From: Anabaena lutea FACHB-196
Lineage (GTDB): Bacteria; Cyanobacteriota; Cyanobacteriia; Cyanobacteriales; Nostocaceae
Direction of reading: 5' to 3'
NCBI RefSeq assembly: GCF_014698305.1
Contig: NZ_JACJST010000003.1
Coordinates: forward strand, 1 to 64,000
Length of the DNA: 64,000 bases
A model generated the notes under the pieces. The model had not been told where the DNA came from and did not search any database. It was given only the letters and a program-made list of their open reading frames with translations. A program made the translations under genes and the position numbers. Position 1 is the first letter of the stretch. Each line of letters starts with the position of its first letter. Shown in pieces: positions 1-8,714 of this stretch.

Positions 1-100
1 AGTAATATTATTTATTTGTTATGTGTAAAATCATTTTTTTGTACGGTAAAGATTTTTTAGTGATGCCTGTTTTTAACTTGGCGATCGCACTTTTTTTGCC

Positions 101-643
101 CTACCTCACAAAATCGCGTTGCTCCCGATCAACTTTAGCTAAGTCTGCACCAGTTAAATTAGCGCCCCGTAAATCAGCCTTATGCAGGTTCGCACCTCGG
201 AGAATAGCAGAATAGATTCTCTGTTCTTCTCGCAGGTTAGCACCACGCAGGCACGCACCTGTTAAGTTAGCACCACTGAGATCTGCACCACGCAAATCAG
301 CATCCATCAAGTTAGCATCCAGCATATCCGCCAAAGTTAAATTGGCATTACGCAAATCAGCACCCTGCAAAGTTGCACCATGCAAATCAGCATCATGCAA
401 ATTGGCACTTATTAAACTCGCTTGATTGAGGTTTGCACCACTTAGCTTGGCCGAAATTAGATTTGCCTTGTTCAATATTGCCCGACTTAGATAGCTAAAA
501 GTTAGGATAGCATTATGCAAATCCGCCCTATTCAAGGCTATACCAATCAAGTCTGCACCAAAAAGATTTACTCCATTTAAATTGGCTTCGATAAATTTTG
601 TTTCTCCATCTGCATATCGCTTCAGAAGTTCATTGGCATCCAT
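101..643 (-). CDS. Pentapeptide-repeat protein
   Basis: The 180-residue product is almost entirely A(D/N)Lxx-type pentapeptides from about residue 18 to 170 (for example ANLNG, ADLRG, GANLT), which fold into a right-handed quadrilateral beta helix. The repeat run is interrupted once, near residues 139-145 (REEQRIY), probably a loop. A short N-terminal cap (MDANELLKRYADGE) precedes the helix and is common in cyanobacterial members. No signal peptide or membrane segment is visible, so it is probably cytosolic. The molecular function of most such cyanobacterial proteins is unknown, and nothing here indicates a gyrase-inhibitor role. It lies 69 bp downstream of the gene at 713-1597 on the same strand and may be co-transcribed with it. 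Confidence 0.9.
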   Translation of the reverse strand: MDANELLKRYADGETKFIEANLNGVNLFGADLIGIALNRADLHNAILTFSYLSRAILNKANLISAKLSGANLNQASLISANLHDADLHGATLQGADLRNANLTLADMLDANLMDADLRGADLSGANLTGACLRGANLREEQRIYSAILRGANLHKADLRGANLTGADLAKVDREQRDFVR

Positions 644-712
644 ATTTTTACCCTGTCAATTACCAAAATCTTTTCAAATTTCCCTAGCATCAATAATGCT
701 ATAAAATTGCCA

Positions 713-1597
713 TCATTGTTTTTTATTGAACATATCTTTCGTAGGAGGTACTATAAATTGACAGGTATTCTCGTCATCTATTTCATTCTCATAGATATGA
801 TCAACATCAGTTAATGTCATGTCATAATTAAGAGCAACTAAAGGTCTAGTTTCTTGAGATGAATAGCTGCTGTTAATTGGTTGATCTTGGGTGGCGCTGG
901 TGGATGAAATATCCCTATATAAACCTCGCATAGATTGGATAATTGCACTGGCTACTTGAGTATTTTCATCCGGGTTGCCTAGAGAGATAACGCTATTATT
1001 TAGTTTAAATTCAAGCTCTCTGAGAGTTGAACAAGAATCAAACAATTTCTGCAATAAGCTATCAAGCTCTTCTGATCTCAGTTTAAACCAGTCTTCTTCC
1101 TGGAAAGTAAATTTATGGTAAAGTACAGAAAATAGAATTATCTTAGCCCTAAGCGGGTTAGTATATTTCATAAGATTTTGCCGTAAATCAAACTGATCAT
1201 ATTGAGATTTGATTTTACTGTTTGGAGATTGATTCAGGGCATTTGATGATATTTGTTCAGATTGATTGGGTTGATTTGATAGTATTCCTGTTGATTCTTG
1301 ATCCTTTATATATAACTTCTGTACTTCATTAAAAACTACACTGGCAAATAGGGAGTATTCAGCTTGTTTGTTAAGGCTTTTTACAACTTTAGATAAAGAT
1401 AATTTTAAGCTATCTAAAGTTGGATTCAATGTGCATAATTCTTGAATTAATTCTGGTAATTTAAAGTTATTTAGCTTCTCTTGATCGTTCTCCCAAATAT
1501 TTGTACAAGCACAGAATATTAATTTTTTAATCCGTGTTGAGTTTTCATGCTGTTCTAAATATTTCGCTACTTCATCAAGGCTAGATAGAGTTTTCAT
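713..1597 (-). CDS. Unknown protein with two copies of a ~80-residue helical domain
   Basis: I do not recognise a named family. The 294-residue sequence contains an internal duplication. Residues about 19-97 and about 146-227 align along their length: both begin N-(S/P)-x-R-(I/A)-K and end with a VASAI/FASVV-like stretch and then (K/G)LY. The copies are predicted mostly alpha-helical and are joined by a Ser/Asn/Gln-rich linker (about 105-135). The C-terminal 60 residues are polar and acidic. No signal peptide or transmembrane helix is seen. The ATG at 1597 is the only convincing start. The gene stands upstream of the pentapeptide gene on the same strand. A protein-interaction role is conceivable but is only inference. 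Confidence 0.75.
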   Translation of the reverse strand: MKTLSSLDEVAKYLEQHENSTRIKKLIFCACTNIWENDQEKLNNFKLPELIQELCTLNPTLDSLKLSLSKVVKSLNKQAEYSLFASVVFNEVQKLYIKDQESTGILSNQPNQSEQISSNALNQSPNSKIKSQYDQFDLRQNLMKYTNPLRAKIILFSVLYHKFTFQEEDWFKLRSEELDSLLQKLFDSCSTLRELEFKLNNSVISLGNPDENTQVASAIIQSMRGLYRDISSTSATQDQPINSSYSSQETRPLVALNYDMTLTDVDHIYENEIDDENTCQFIVPPTKDMFNKKQ

Positions 1598-1653
1598 CGG
1601 TAGATCTCCGGCACAGGTATCCGATAGGAATAAATTATAACTGGACTAACGCT

Positions 1654-1759
1654 CTAGTACCGCTTTCTCGGAATTAAAAATTAAAAATTAAAAAAGCAGA
1701 TTACACAAGCTTTTCAGTAATTTTTTAATGGTCTGTTTATTTACGCCGTTCTGTACTAG
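1654..1759. repeat. CTAGTAC/GTACTAG-bounded short palindromic element, copy 1
   Basis: A ~106 bp segment begins with CTAGTAC (1654-1660) and ends with its inverse GTACTAG (1753-1759). Inside are AATTAAAA repeats and a conserved block starting AAAAAGCAGATTACA and ending TTTTTTAATGG. A second copy with the same ends and the same internal block lies at 54444-54554. The size, terminal inverted repeats and lack of coding capacity suggest a non-autonomous (MITE-like) element; mobility is inferred. Confidence 0.6.
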
Positions 1760-2149
1760 TGGGTAGTAAAAGTTTTTTATCAGTTGATAACAAGGAGGCA
1801 AAATAAGGGAAACCGGGTAAAAGACAATACGCTTGGCGTTAAGGAAAATTATCTATTTAGGCAAGCTGGGGCAGATAAATAGGTTGATCTGAACTGTATT
1901 GAGGTAAGCATAAAGTTTCAAAAGTATATAGTAGTAACCGTACTTTGTGGCTTTGTCTGGCATCCCAGTAAAAAACGCTATATTATAACTAAGTGTATCT
2001 TATTCAACTGAAAACCGCTAGATCAACCTAGATACAATTTAAAATGTGGCTGGGGTTAAGGGACAGCACACCCGATAAAAGCTGTAATCCCACATTCGTG
2101 AGGTACAGCGAGAAAGATTTAACCGCAACAGGACTTTACGCAAATATAG

Positions 2150-2220
2150 CAGGAGTCAGGAGACGCTTCGCAGACCTCCGGTTCAGGAGTAAAACCCTCC
2201 AACGGTGGGCAATGCCCACC
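2150..2220. repeat. Dispersed repeat module (CAGGAGTCAGGAGACGCTTC type)
   Basis: The segment from 2150 to 2200 matches 60532-60602, except that the later copy carries an extra ~28 bp insert between its two halves. It is followed by a 17 bp palindrome (2204-2220). Such modular repeats are frequent between genes in Nostocales; no function is known. Confidence 0.6.
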
Positions 2221-2269
2221 CTACGTATATTTCAAAAATAAAATATTAGTCCTATATTTCTCATCTAAA

Positions 2270-4963
2270 TTATTGAGGATAATGCTGGGCTAAAAATTCT
2301 CTGGCTTCTGCTTGATCCTTAATTAAACCATCCAGAGTAGCAGTTAATAAATCATCAAGAATTTGCTTATATTTGGGACTAGGTTTATAACCTAATTCTT
2401 TTAAATCATTTCCAGTTAATAGCGGTTGTACATTTGCCCATGTTGTTAAATATTGCCAAATCTTTCTTCTAATTTTTCGTGAACTTTGTAAAGCAATTAA
2501 GATTAAAGTTAGTAAATCATGCTTTTTGAGTAAATCTACAGTTTGACTGGGATGATCGAAAGTAGGTAATAATGTGATTATCTCAGATTGAGTGTGGGAT
2601 AAATTCTTTAATCTGGCAATACTATCATCAGCTAATTGCAGATTTTTGGCTACCTTTGCCCGATATTCTGGTTTTAAATAGCCGATTAGTGCTTCTAGGC
2701 GAATTTGCCAATTGCTTAAGGTTTGTTTTCTATCAAATCTCCCTAAACAGCGTTCTAATAAATTTAATTGTCGGCAGAGTTCTGAATCTAATTTTAGGGT
2801 AGGATGGATACACTGCAAAGCACCTAAATTATCCAGCAATTTTAAAGCTGATTGCCAATAAGGAGCTAATAAGATATATTTTAATTCTGTTTTGAGGCGA
2901 GTTTGTAAAGCGGGTGTTTTGCTGTTTTCTTGGGAAGTGCGATCATATACTCCGCTATTTATGGCATAATGGATATATTCCTCAGTGCGCTTTTCAATTT
3001 GAAAACCGAAACGTACAGCGAAACGGACACCGCGATAAATTCGAGTAGGATCTTCAATAAAGCTATTAGCGTGTAAAATCCGAATTTGCTTGGCTTGTAA
3101 ATCTAAGAAACCACCAAAAAAATCCAGTAATTCACCAGCGCGAGGAGAAGTTAACCTTAATGCCATAGCATTAATAGTAAAATCCCGTCGATATAAATCT
3201 TGACGAATTGAACTCGCTTCTACTTCTGGATTGGCTGCGGGATAAGGATAAAATTCAGTTCTAGAAGTGGCAATATCTACCCATAATGAATCTAATTCTG
3301 GGTCTTTGTGCCATAATAAGGCAGCAGTTTGAAATGCACCATGAATTTCTAAACGGGCATTTTTATAAATTTCCTGGAGTGCTTTTGCTAATTCTACACC
3401 TGCACCCACAGATGCTGTTTTATGAAAACCATCAACTACTAAATCAATATCATTAATCATTAAAGTGCCGGTTTCAGTTTCTGCTAATAGCAAATCCCGC
3501 ACTGCACCACCTACTAAATAAAGATGCCAACCACGTTTTTCTGCTTCTTGAGATGCGGTGGTGAGTAGTTGCCAAAGTTGGGGATTTAATTTATTTTGCA
3601 ATTGTGGCAGATTAATATTAATTTCACCATCTTTTTGTATTTCTCCATCCAATATATCTGCTTGATGTAATTCCCTTAACACATCGGTGCGGGTAACAAT
3701 ACCAACGAGATTATTATTTTCTAATACTGGTAAACGTCCAATATCATAAGTCACCATTAAGGACTCAATTTCTGGCAAAGTGGTATCTGGGGTGATTGTC
3801 TTTAAATTGGTTGTCATGTAGCCTTTAACTGGTGCATGACTAAAGCCATGATGTAAGGCTATATCTAAATCACGTCGTGAAATTATACCAACTAATTGCC
3901 CTTGGGGATTGACGACAGATAAACCAGAATGGCCGTAACGTAGTAAGATGCGTTGTGCTTCGGCTATTGTGGTTTCTGGTCGAATGGTGCGGACTGGGGA
4001 AGACATTAAATCCCTAGCTGTGGGAGGGTGAGGAATTTGGGCTTTTAACCCATCTAGGAGTTGCTGTAAGATTGGCTGTGAGTCTTGTGTGCGAAGATTC
4101 AAGGAAGCGGCTTGAGAATGTCCACCACCGTCAAATACTTGAAAGAGAAGATTCAGATTTGTACCGGAAATGTGCGATCGCCCAATCACAGTTAATCGCC
4201 ATTCATCATCACCTAAAGCATATTCATTTGCCAACAGGATGGCATCAATTTCTGTTAATTCGACCAGTTCTGTAGCCAAACTTGATAACCCTGGCACAAA
4301 ATCATCTGTTTTTAATATCACCCAACCTATCGTATATCCCCTGAGACAAATATACTCTAAAGTTTCCAAAGCCTGACTTAATAATTGTTGCAATTGTGGC
4401 GATAAACCAGGATCACGATAGGTAGAAATTACTGATAAACTCGCTCCCTGTGCCATCAACCAAGCCAAAGCTAAAGCATCTCTGGCTGTAGATTGGTCAT
4501 AAGTTAACGAACCTGTATCCACATGAATACCCAAAGCCATGACAGTTGCTTGGGCAGAAGTTAAAGAAATATGACGTTTTTGTAATTCTTCCACCATTAA
4601 AGTTGTCGTAGCGCCCACCCGCTCAAGATACAATTGTGTGGCAGGAATATCACTATCTTGTCCGAGATGATGGTCATAAACTACAACTTCTTGGATATTG
4701 GGTAAATCGAACCATTCAGCAGCTTTACCCAAGCGATCGCGCTGTTGAGTATCCACAACCGTTAAAGAGCGAATCTTTTCTGGATTTACCGCACGTCTTT
4801 CAATTAGCGCATACTCATCTCGATGCAACGCTAAAAAGTCACGCACAGGCGGATGCGCTCCCCCAGTTAGCACAATCTTACTCCCTGGTAGCAGACAAGT
4901 TAAGCCAACAGCCGCCCCCAAAGCGTCAAAATCAGCAGTTGTGTGACAAAGAATTAAATCCAT
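2270..4963 (-). CDS. DHH phosphoesterase - CBS pair - CCA-adding/poly(A) polymerase fusion
   Basis: This is a multidomain protein of about 897 residues. The N-terminal DHH domain shows the DFD motif (11-13) and DHH (97-99), followed by a DHHA1 region to about residue 290. Two CBS domains follow (about 310-430). The C-terminal half is a tRNA nucleotidyltransferase/poly(A) polymerase head: LVGGAVRDLLL near 495, then a DIDLVV metal-binding pair, then RNA-binding helices. The expected role is tRNA 3'-end CCA (or A) addition, with an added phosphoesterase module and nucleotide-sensing CBS domains. This architecture is known in cyanobacteria. I chose the ATG at 4963 because the open frame upstream of it is repeat sequence and MDLILCHTTADFD is a natural DHH start. 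Confidence 0.88.
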   Translation of the reverse strand: MDLILCHTTADFDALGAAVGLTCLLPGSKIVLTGGAHPPVRDFLALHRDEYALIERRAVNPEKIRSLTVVDTQQRDRLGKAAEWFDLPNIQEVVVYDHHLGQDSDIPATQLYLERVGATTTLMVEELQKRHISLTSAQATVMALGIHVDTGSLTYDQSTARDALALAWLMAQGASLSVISTYRDPGLSPQLQQLLSQALETLEYICLRGYTIGWVILKTDDFVPGLSSLATELVELTEIDAILLANEYALGDDEWRLTVIGRSHISGTNLNLLFQVFDGGGHSQAASLNLRTQDSQPILQQLLDGLKAQIPHPPTARDLMSSPVRTIRPETTIAEAQRILLRYGHSGLSVVNPQGQLVGIISRRDLDIALHHGFSHAPVKGYMTTNLKTITPDTTLPEIESLMVTYDIGRLPVLENNNLVGIVTRTDVLRELHQADILDGEIQKDGEININLPQLQNKLNPQLWQLLTTASQEAEKRGWHLYLVGGAVRDLLLAETETGTLMINDIDLVVDGFHKTASVGAGVELAKALQEIYKNARLEIHGAFQTAALLWHKDPELDSLWVDIATSRTEFYPYPAANPEVEASSIRQDLYRRDFTINAMALRLTSPRAGELLDFFGGFLDLQAKQIRILHANSFIEDPTRIYRGVRFAVRFGFQIEKRTEEYIHYAINSGVYDRTSQENSKTPALQTRLKTELKYILLAPYWQSALKLLDNLGALQCIHPTLKLDSELCRQLNLLERCLGRFDRKQTLSNWQIRLEALIGYLKPEYRAKVAKNLQLADDSIARLKNLSHTQSEIITLLPTFDHPSQTVDLLKKHDLLTLILIALQSSRKIRRKIWQYLTTWANVQPLLTGNDLKELGYKPSPKYKQILDDLLTATLDGLIKDQAEAREFLAQHYPQ

Positions 4964-5220
4964 AGGGAATAGGGAATAGGGAACGGGGAACGGGGAACAG
5001 GGAGCAGAGGAAAGATACATACTCTCCCCAATGACCAATCACCAATCACCAATGACGAATGACGAATGACAATTGATCATCTGTTACAAACCGGACGTAA
5101 AATATTAATGGTTCAGAAGACCAAGTGAGTTCACAGGGGTCACTGAACAACCCAGTCTGTCCATCATACAGCGACAGTCTTGGGACAATTTACGATATCG
5201 CTGTGTTGGGAAAAGTAAAA

Positions 5221-5409
5221 ATGACCTTAGTATTCCAATTTGCTTTAGTATCTCTAGTTCTAATGTCTTTTGTCTTGGTGATTGGCGTTCCTGTCGCTTA
5301 TGCAACCCCTCAAAATTGGGTTGAATCGAAAAAGCTGCTGTGGGTTGGTTCTGGAATTTGGACTGTTTTAGTGCTGTTAGTTGGGATATTAAACTTTTTT
5401 GTGGTGTAG
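5221..5409 (+). CDS. psbZ: Photosystem II reaction centre protein Z (Ycf9)
   Basis: The 62-residue product has two transmembrane helices (about 4-27 and 37-60) joined by a short loop ([12 protein letters not shown]), which is diagnostic for PsbZ. PsbZ sits at the periphery of photosystem II and helps hold antenna and core together. The reading frame is open further upstream, but the ATG at 5221 gives the family's normal length and N-terminus (MTLVFQFAL). It lies upstream of ribH on the same strand, a common cyanobacterial arrangement. Confidence 0.95.
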   Translation: MTLVFQFALVSLVLMSFVLVIGVPVAYATPQNWVESKKLLWVGSGIWTVLVLLVGILNFFVV

Positions 5410-5450
5410 AGGACGGCTGCAAACAGTCAAAAGCACATAACATAAAAATT

Positions 5451-5550
5451 TAGAGGAGCAGAAAAGCTAAGGTAATAAGGTCAAAAAAGAAAAAGAGAGA
5501 TTTTCTTTTTCCGGATGACTTTTTCCTGAACTTGCTTTCCTGCTCCTCTA
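5451..5550 (+). terminator. Long hairpin between psbZ and ribH
   Basis: A 17-nt arm at 5451-5467 is the inverse of 5534-5550 with one mismatch (TAGAGGAGCAG core). The 66-nt loop contains a second hairpin with stem GAAAAAGA (5489-5496) pairing with 5504-5511. The nested structure lies 41 bp after the psbZ stop and ends 57 bp before ribH. It could be a terminator, an mRNA 3'-end stabiliser or an attenuator for ribH. The assignment rests on base pairing only. Confidence 0.55.
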
Positions 5551-5607
5551 TATTGACGGCAGAAAAGTGTATTGGCTAAGAATTTATAGTTAATTTAAGA
5601 GGCAGTC

Positions 5608-6165
5608 ATGGCAGTTTTTGAGGGAAATTTTACTCAAACAGAGCCTTTGCGGTTTGCAATGGTGATTGGTCGATTCAATGACTTAGTTACTCTCAAACTT
5701 GTAGAAGGATGTCAAGATTGTCTAAAACGTCATGGTATAAATCCTGATCCTCAAGGCAATCAAGTAGACTATGTTTGGGTTCCAGGCAGTTTTGAAGTTC
5801 CTACGGTCGCTCGGCAGTTGGCACTCTCCCATCGTTATGATGCCATAATTTGCCTGGGTGCGGTGATTAAAGGACAAACGCCCCATTTTGATTATGTATC
5901 ATCTGAAGTAGCTAAGGGTATTGCTGCTGCCAGCTTTCAAACAGGTGTACCCGTGATTTTTGGTATTTTGACAACGGACACGATGCAACAGGCATTAGAG
6001 CGAGCCGGAATTAAAAGTAATCACGGCTGGGATTATGCCATGAATGCCATAGAAATGGCCAGCCTGATGCGTAATTTACGCTCTAGCCTAGCAGAACCTT
6101 ATGCTCGGAATCCTCAAACCTTACCAGCTTCAATCCAAAACCCTGTGGAGTCAGAGGTGGTTTAG
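5608..6165 (+). CDS. ribH: 6,7-dimethyl-8-ribityllumazine synthase
   Basis: This enzyme condenses 5-amino-6-ribitylamino-uracil with 3,4-dihydroxy-2-butanone 4-phosphate, the penultimate step of riboflavin synthesis. Visible family motifs are VIGRFND (about 20-26), WVPGSFEVP (about 57-65), [14 protein letters not shown] (about 86-99, with the catalytic His) and the [16 protein letters not shown] segment (about 119-134). The 185-residue length is about 25 residues longer than short homologues because of a polar C-terminal tail (from about 160) typical of cyanobacteria. The start ATG is preceded by AAGAGGCAGTC, a fair ribosome-binding site. Confidence 0.96.
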   Translation: MAVFEGNFTQTEPLRFAMVIGRFNDLVTLKLVEGCQDCLKRHGINPDPQGNQVDYVWVPGSFEVPTVARQLALSHRYDAIICLGAVIKGQTPHFDYVSSEVAKGIAAASFQTGVPVIFGILTTDTMQQALERAGIKSNHGWDYAMNAIEMASLMRNLRSSLAEPYARNPQTLPASIQNPVESEVV

Positions 6166-6166
6166 C

Positions 6167-6325
6167 GGTGACGCGGAGACGGGGTGACGCGGGGATGGGG
6201 TGACGCGGAGACGGGGAGATGAATAACCCAATGACCAATCACCAATCACCAATCACCAATCACCAATCACCAATCACCAATCACCAATCACCAATCACCA
6301 ATCACCAATCACCAATCACCCATTA
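6167..6325. repeat. Short tandem repeats (GTGACGCGG-type, then CACCAAT heptamers)
   Basis: Immediately after ribH comes a GC-rich GACGCGGnGAnGGGG repeat (about 6167-6222), then about 13 near-perfect CACCAAT heptamers (about 6231-6325). Both are typical cyanobacterial short tandemly repeated sequences. Similar GACGCGG runs occur at 25801-25858, and related heptamers occur at 5030-5072. Confidence 0.9.
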
Positions 6326-6347
6326 CCAAAAAACATAAATTTAGGGG

Positions 6348-6376
6348 TTGACAAACCAGGAAAAATCTGAGATAGT
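6348..6376 (+). promoter_or_regulatory. Sigma-70-type promoter of tRNA-Gly
   Basis: A perfect TTGACA -35 box (6348-6353) is followed after 17 bp by GATAGT (6371-6376) as -10 element. It lies 18 bp before the tRNA 5' end, a plausible distance for a short pre-tRNA leader. Confidence 0.55.
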
Positions 6377-6394
6377 TATATTAATGTGAAAGTT

Positions 6395-6466
6395 GCGGGT
6401 ATAGCTCAGTGGTAGAGCGCAACCTTGCCAAGGTTGATGTCGCGCGTTCGAATCGCGTTACCCGCT
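6395..6466 (+). tRNA. tRNA-Gly (GCC anticodon)
   Basis: A full cloverleaf is visible: acceptor GCGGGTA pairing with TACCCGC (6459-6465), D-arm GCTC/GAGC, anticodon stem CAACC/GGTTG around loop TTGCCAA giving anticodon GCC, and T-arm GCGCG-TTCGAAT-CGCGT. The discriminator base is T at 6466. CCA is not encoded. Confidence 0.96.
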
Positions 6467-6887
6467 TTTCAGTTAATATCAAAAAGCTCAGATTACTAAA
6501 TCCCTGATTGCACCTGTTTATGTAAGAACAAAGGCAAAGGGCAAGCTGAATCTGAGCCATTATGCCGTAATGCAGCATTTATAAACCTTACGCAAAATTC
6601 AGGGTAGCGGAATTTTTTCCGGCTAAGTATTTTGTCAATTTGAAAATGGCGACTACAATGCAGCCAGAAATATACTAGAAATAGTGATGACTGTGGCGAT
6701 ATCCGCCATGACTAAAACTGCTGAAAGCAGCGTTTAAAAAGTGTGAAGTTTTCTTCCTGGTAGCAACTGGTGTTGAAGAATTCCGCTGACTGAAGCTGAC
6801 TTTTAGAAATAGTAGTCCAAGAATTACTTCTTGGAGTCACCAGCTAGAACAGTTAAGAAAAACACGCTCAAGTTATTTATATCGCTT
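6467..6887. other. Gene-free stretch between tRNA-Gly and the small membrane protein
   Basis: No gene is supported here. A TTG at 6831 would extend the downstream open frame by 19 residues but has no visible ribosome-binding site. A short inverted repeat TGGCG-ATATC-CGCCA lies near 6694-6708. The promoter of the following two-gene unit is expected here. Confidence 0.5.
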
Positions 6888-7295
6888 GTGCCATCTCAAA
6901 AACCTGAAAAAATAGACTTGAATACGGAATATATTTGTCCTTGCCGTCGCCGTGGGCAATTAATCCCGATTACGCTAACAGAAGCATTTGGATGCGATCG
7001 CTGTCAGCAAATTTTTGTTGTGGAAGATGATGGACACGTGCTAGAAAAACTTTCTCCCACCTATCCGTATAAGCGAGCTTGGCACTGGACAGGAAATAGT
7101 TGGCGCGATGTCCAACCCCGATGGAGAGAAAATTATTGGCCGATAGCACTGGGCATTATTTTCGTGTTAGTGATTATATGGCTACCATTAGCACTGCGAT
7201 TAGCCAATGCTTCAAGCATTCTTGTTTGGGCAATAGTAGCACTGCTGTTGGCTATCCCACCAGTAATTATGGTCTGGCTTACCTACAGACGTTAA
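6888..7295 (+). CDS. Conserved cyanobacterial zinc-ribbon-like two-helix membrane protein
   Basis: The product is about 135 residues from the GTG at 6888. The N-terminal part carries two Cys pairs (CPCRRRG near 15-21 and CDRC near 36-39), a pattern suited to a small zinc ribbon, followed by a hydrophilic segment rich in Trp. Two transmembrane helices follow (about 80-102 and 107-128), ending in a short cytosolic tail. It resembles conserved hypothetical proteins of cyanobacteria; no function is known. The stop codon is 4 bp before proA, so the two genes are surely co-transcribed. The alternative TTG start at 6831 adds residues with no clear family support. Confidence 0.7.
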   Translation: MPSQKPEKIDLNTEYICPCRRRGQLIPITLTEAFGCDRCQQIFVVEDDGHVLEKLSPTYPYKRAWHWTGNSWRDVQPRWRENYWPIALGIIFVLVIIWLPLALRLANASSILVWAIVALLLAIPPVIMVWLTYRR

Positions 7296-7299
7296 CTCA

Positions 7300-8565
7300 A
7301 TGACCGTTGAAGTTTTTGATGATTTTTCTGAACCTGTAAAAAGTGCTAAACGCGCTTATCAAGCTTCCCTGAAGTTAGGTATCACAAAGGGAGTAGATCG
7401 GAGTCGCGCTGTGCTGGCAATGGCAAAAGCGCTAAAACGTTCATTTGACGACATTCTAGAAGCCAATACATTGGATCTAGAAGCCAGTCGAGAAATGGCG
7501 GTATCAGAGTTGATTTTAGATTGGTTGAAGCTAACTCCCTCAAGGTTAGAGAATACAGTGGAAATTCTCCAACGGTTGGGGGAATTATCAGATCCATTGC
7601 GACGGGTAAGAACTGCCGATTATCAACAGGAAGACTCCCAAAGTTATACCCAGTTGATGCCTTTGGGCGTGATTGGATTTATTTATGAGGCTTTTCCTGA
7701 TTTGGGTGCGATCGCAGCTGGTTTTTGTATTAAAACTGGTAATAGTTTGATTCTCAAAGGCAGTACAGAAGCTAGTCATTCTAACGCTGCGATCGCAGAA
7801 GTACTGCAAAATGCTATTACTGAAGTCGGTTTACCAGCCGGTTGTATAGAACTAGTGACAGCCGAACATGGTGCTTCAATTCGAGATTTAGTGACTCAAG
7901 ATCAGTATTTAAGTTTAGTCATTCCCTATGGACGTTCTAGCTTAATTCAGCAGGTGGTAAGACAAGCAACTTGTCCGGTTTTAAAGTCAGCGATGGGTAA
8001 TTGTTACCTGTACTGGTCGCTCAATAGTAGCTTGGAAATGGTGCGCTGGATGATTCTCGATAGTCATGAGAGTGAACCAGATCCGGTAAACGCCATTGAA
8101 AAGGTTCTCATTCATCGTCAAGCTTTACCATCTTCCTTGTCTGTGTTGTGGAATAGCTTAAAGGACAAAGGCTTTGAACTCAAAGCAGATGAGGAATTAG
8201 TAGAAGCTTTTCCCCAGTTGCAGTTAGCGAAAGAGGGAGAATGGGGAACACCGTATTTAACGAAAACAGTGGCTTTTAAATTGGTGGATAGCTTAGAAAA
8301 TGCGATCGCTTGGATTAATCAATATAGTAGCGGTCATGCTGATTGCATTGTCACAGAATCTTACCAGGAAAGCCGACAATTTGCTTTAGGAGTCAACAGC
8401 GCCTCTACCTACATCAATGCTTCCCCTCGGTTTTCCCGCAACTCTTCACGGGGAGATGCAGTATTTTTGGGAATGTCGAATCAAAAAGGACATCGCCGGG
8501 GATTTATTAGTTTGGAGACTTTGACGACTGTGAAGCATATTGTCCAGGGGAATGGACGGTTTTAG
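7300..8565 (+). CDS. proA: Glutamate-5-semialdehyde dehydrogenase (gamma-glutamyl phosphate reductase)
   Basis: ProA reduces gamma-glutamyl phosphate to glutamate-5-semialdehyde with NADPH in proline synthesis. The 421-residue length matches the family. Recognisable segments are PLGVIGFIYEAFPD (about 114-127), the LILKGSTEASHSN region (about 149-161), and the catalytic cysteine in KSAMGNC (about 229-235). The C-terminal SASTYINASPRFSRN motif is also present. The sequence belongs to the cyanobacterial ProA variant with MGNCYLYW around the active-site Cys. It follows the small membrane protein by 4 bp. Confidence 0.94.
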   Translation: MTVEVFDDFSEPVKSAKRAYQASLKLGITKGVDRSRAVLAMAKALKRSFDDILEANTLDLEASREMAVSELILDWLKLTPSRLENTVEILQRLGELSDPLRRVRTADYQQEDSQSYTQLMPLGVIGFIYEAFPDLGAIAAGFCIKTGNSLILKGSTEASHSNAAIAEVLQNAITEVGLPAGCIELVTAEHGASIRDLVTQDQYLSLVIPYGRSSLIQQVVRQATCPVLKSAMGNCYLYWSLNSSLEMVRWMILDSHESEPDPVNAIEKVLIHRQALPSSLSVLWNSLKDKGFELKADEELVEAFPQLQLAKEGEWGTPYLTKTVAFKLVDSLENAIAWINQYSSGHADCIVTESYQESRQFALGVNSASTYINASPRFSRNSSRGDAVFLGMSNQKGHRRGFISLETLTTVKHIVQGNGRF

Positions 8566-8714
8566 GAGTTACAGCAGCGGTTAGCAGTCAGCAGTAAAAA
8601 GCACCTCAATTTGTAGCAGAATTGCCAAGCCGCTGCTTTTCCTTATGTGCCACTGGTAGTAAATTTTGGTGATTTTGGGTAAGAGAGAAAATGAGCGATC
8701 GCTAACGATGCTTA

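Larger units (their letters stand above)
1598..2269. other. Gene-free stretch with dispersed repeats
   Basis: No credible gene is visible in this 672 bp region. It holds a ~106 bp CTAGTAC-bounded element (1654-1759), a dispersed repeat at 2150-2200 that recurs near 60530-60602, and a 17 bp palindrome at 2204-2220 (GGTGGGCA around one central base) that recurs at 28488-28504. The promoter of the minus-strand gene at 713-1597 should lie at its left edge. Confidence 0.6.

Noticed and set aside
2044-2241. 65-codon plus-strand ORF
   Set aside because: It covers dispersed repeats (2150-2220), has no ribosome-binding site and no family resemblance.
4636-4965. 109-codon plus-strand ORF
   Set aside because: It lies wholly antisense to the DHH domain of a well-supported gene.
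6231-6325. Possible CRISPR-like array
   Set aside because: The units are continuous 7-mers without spacers.
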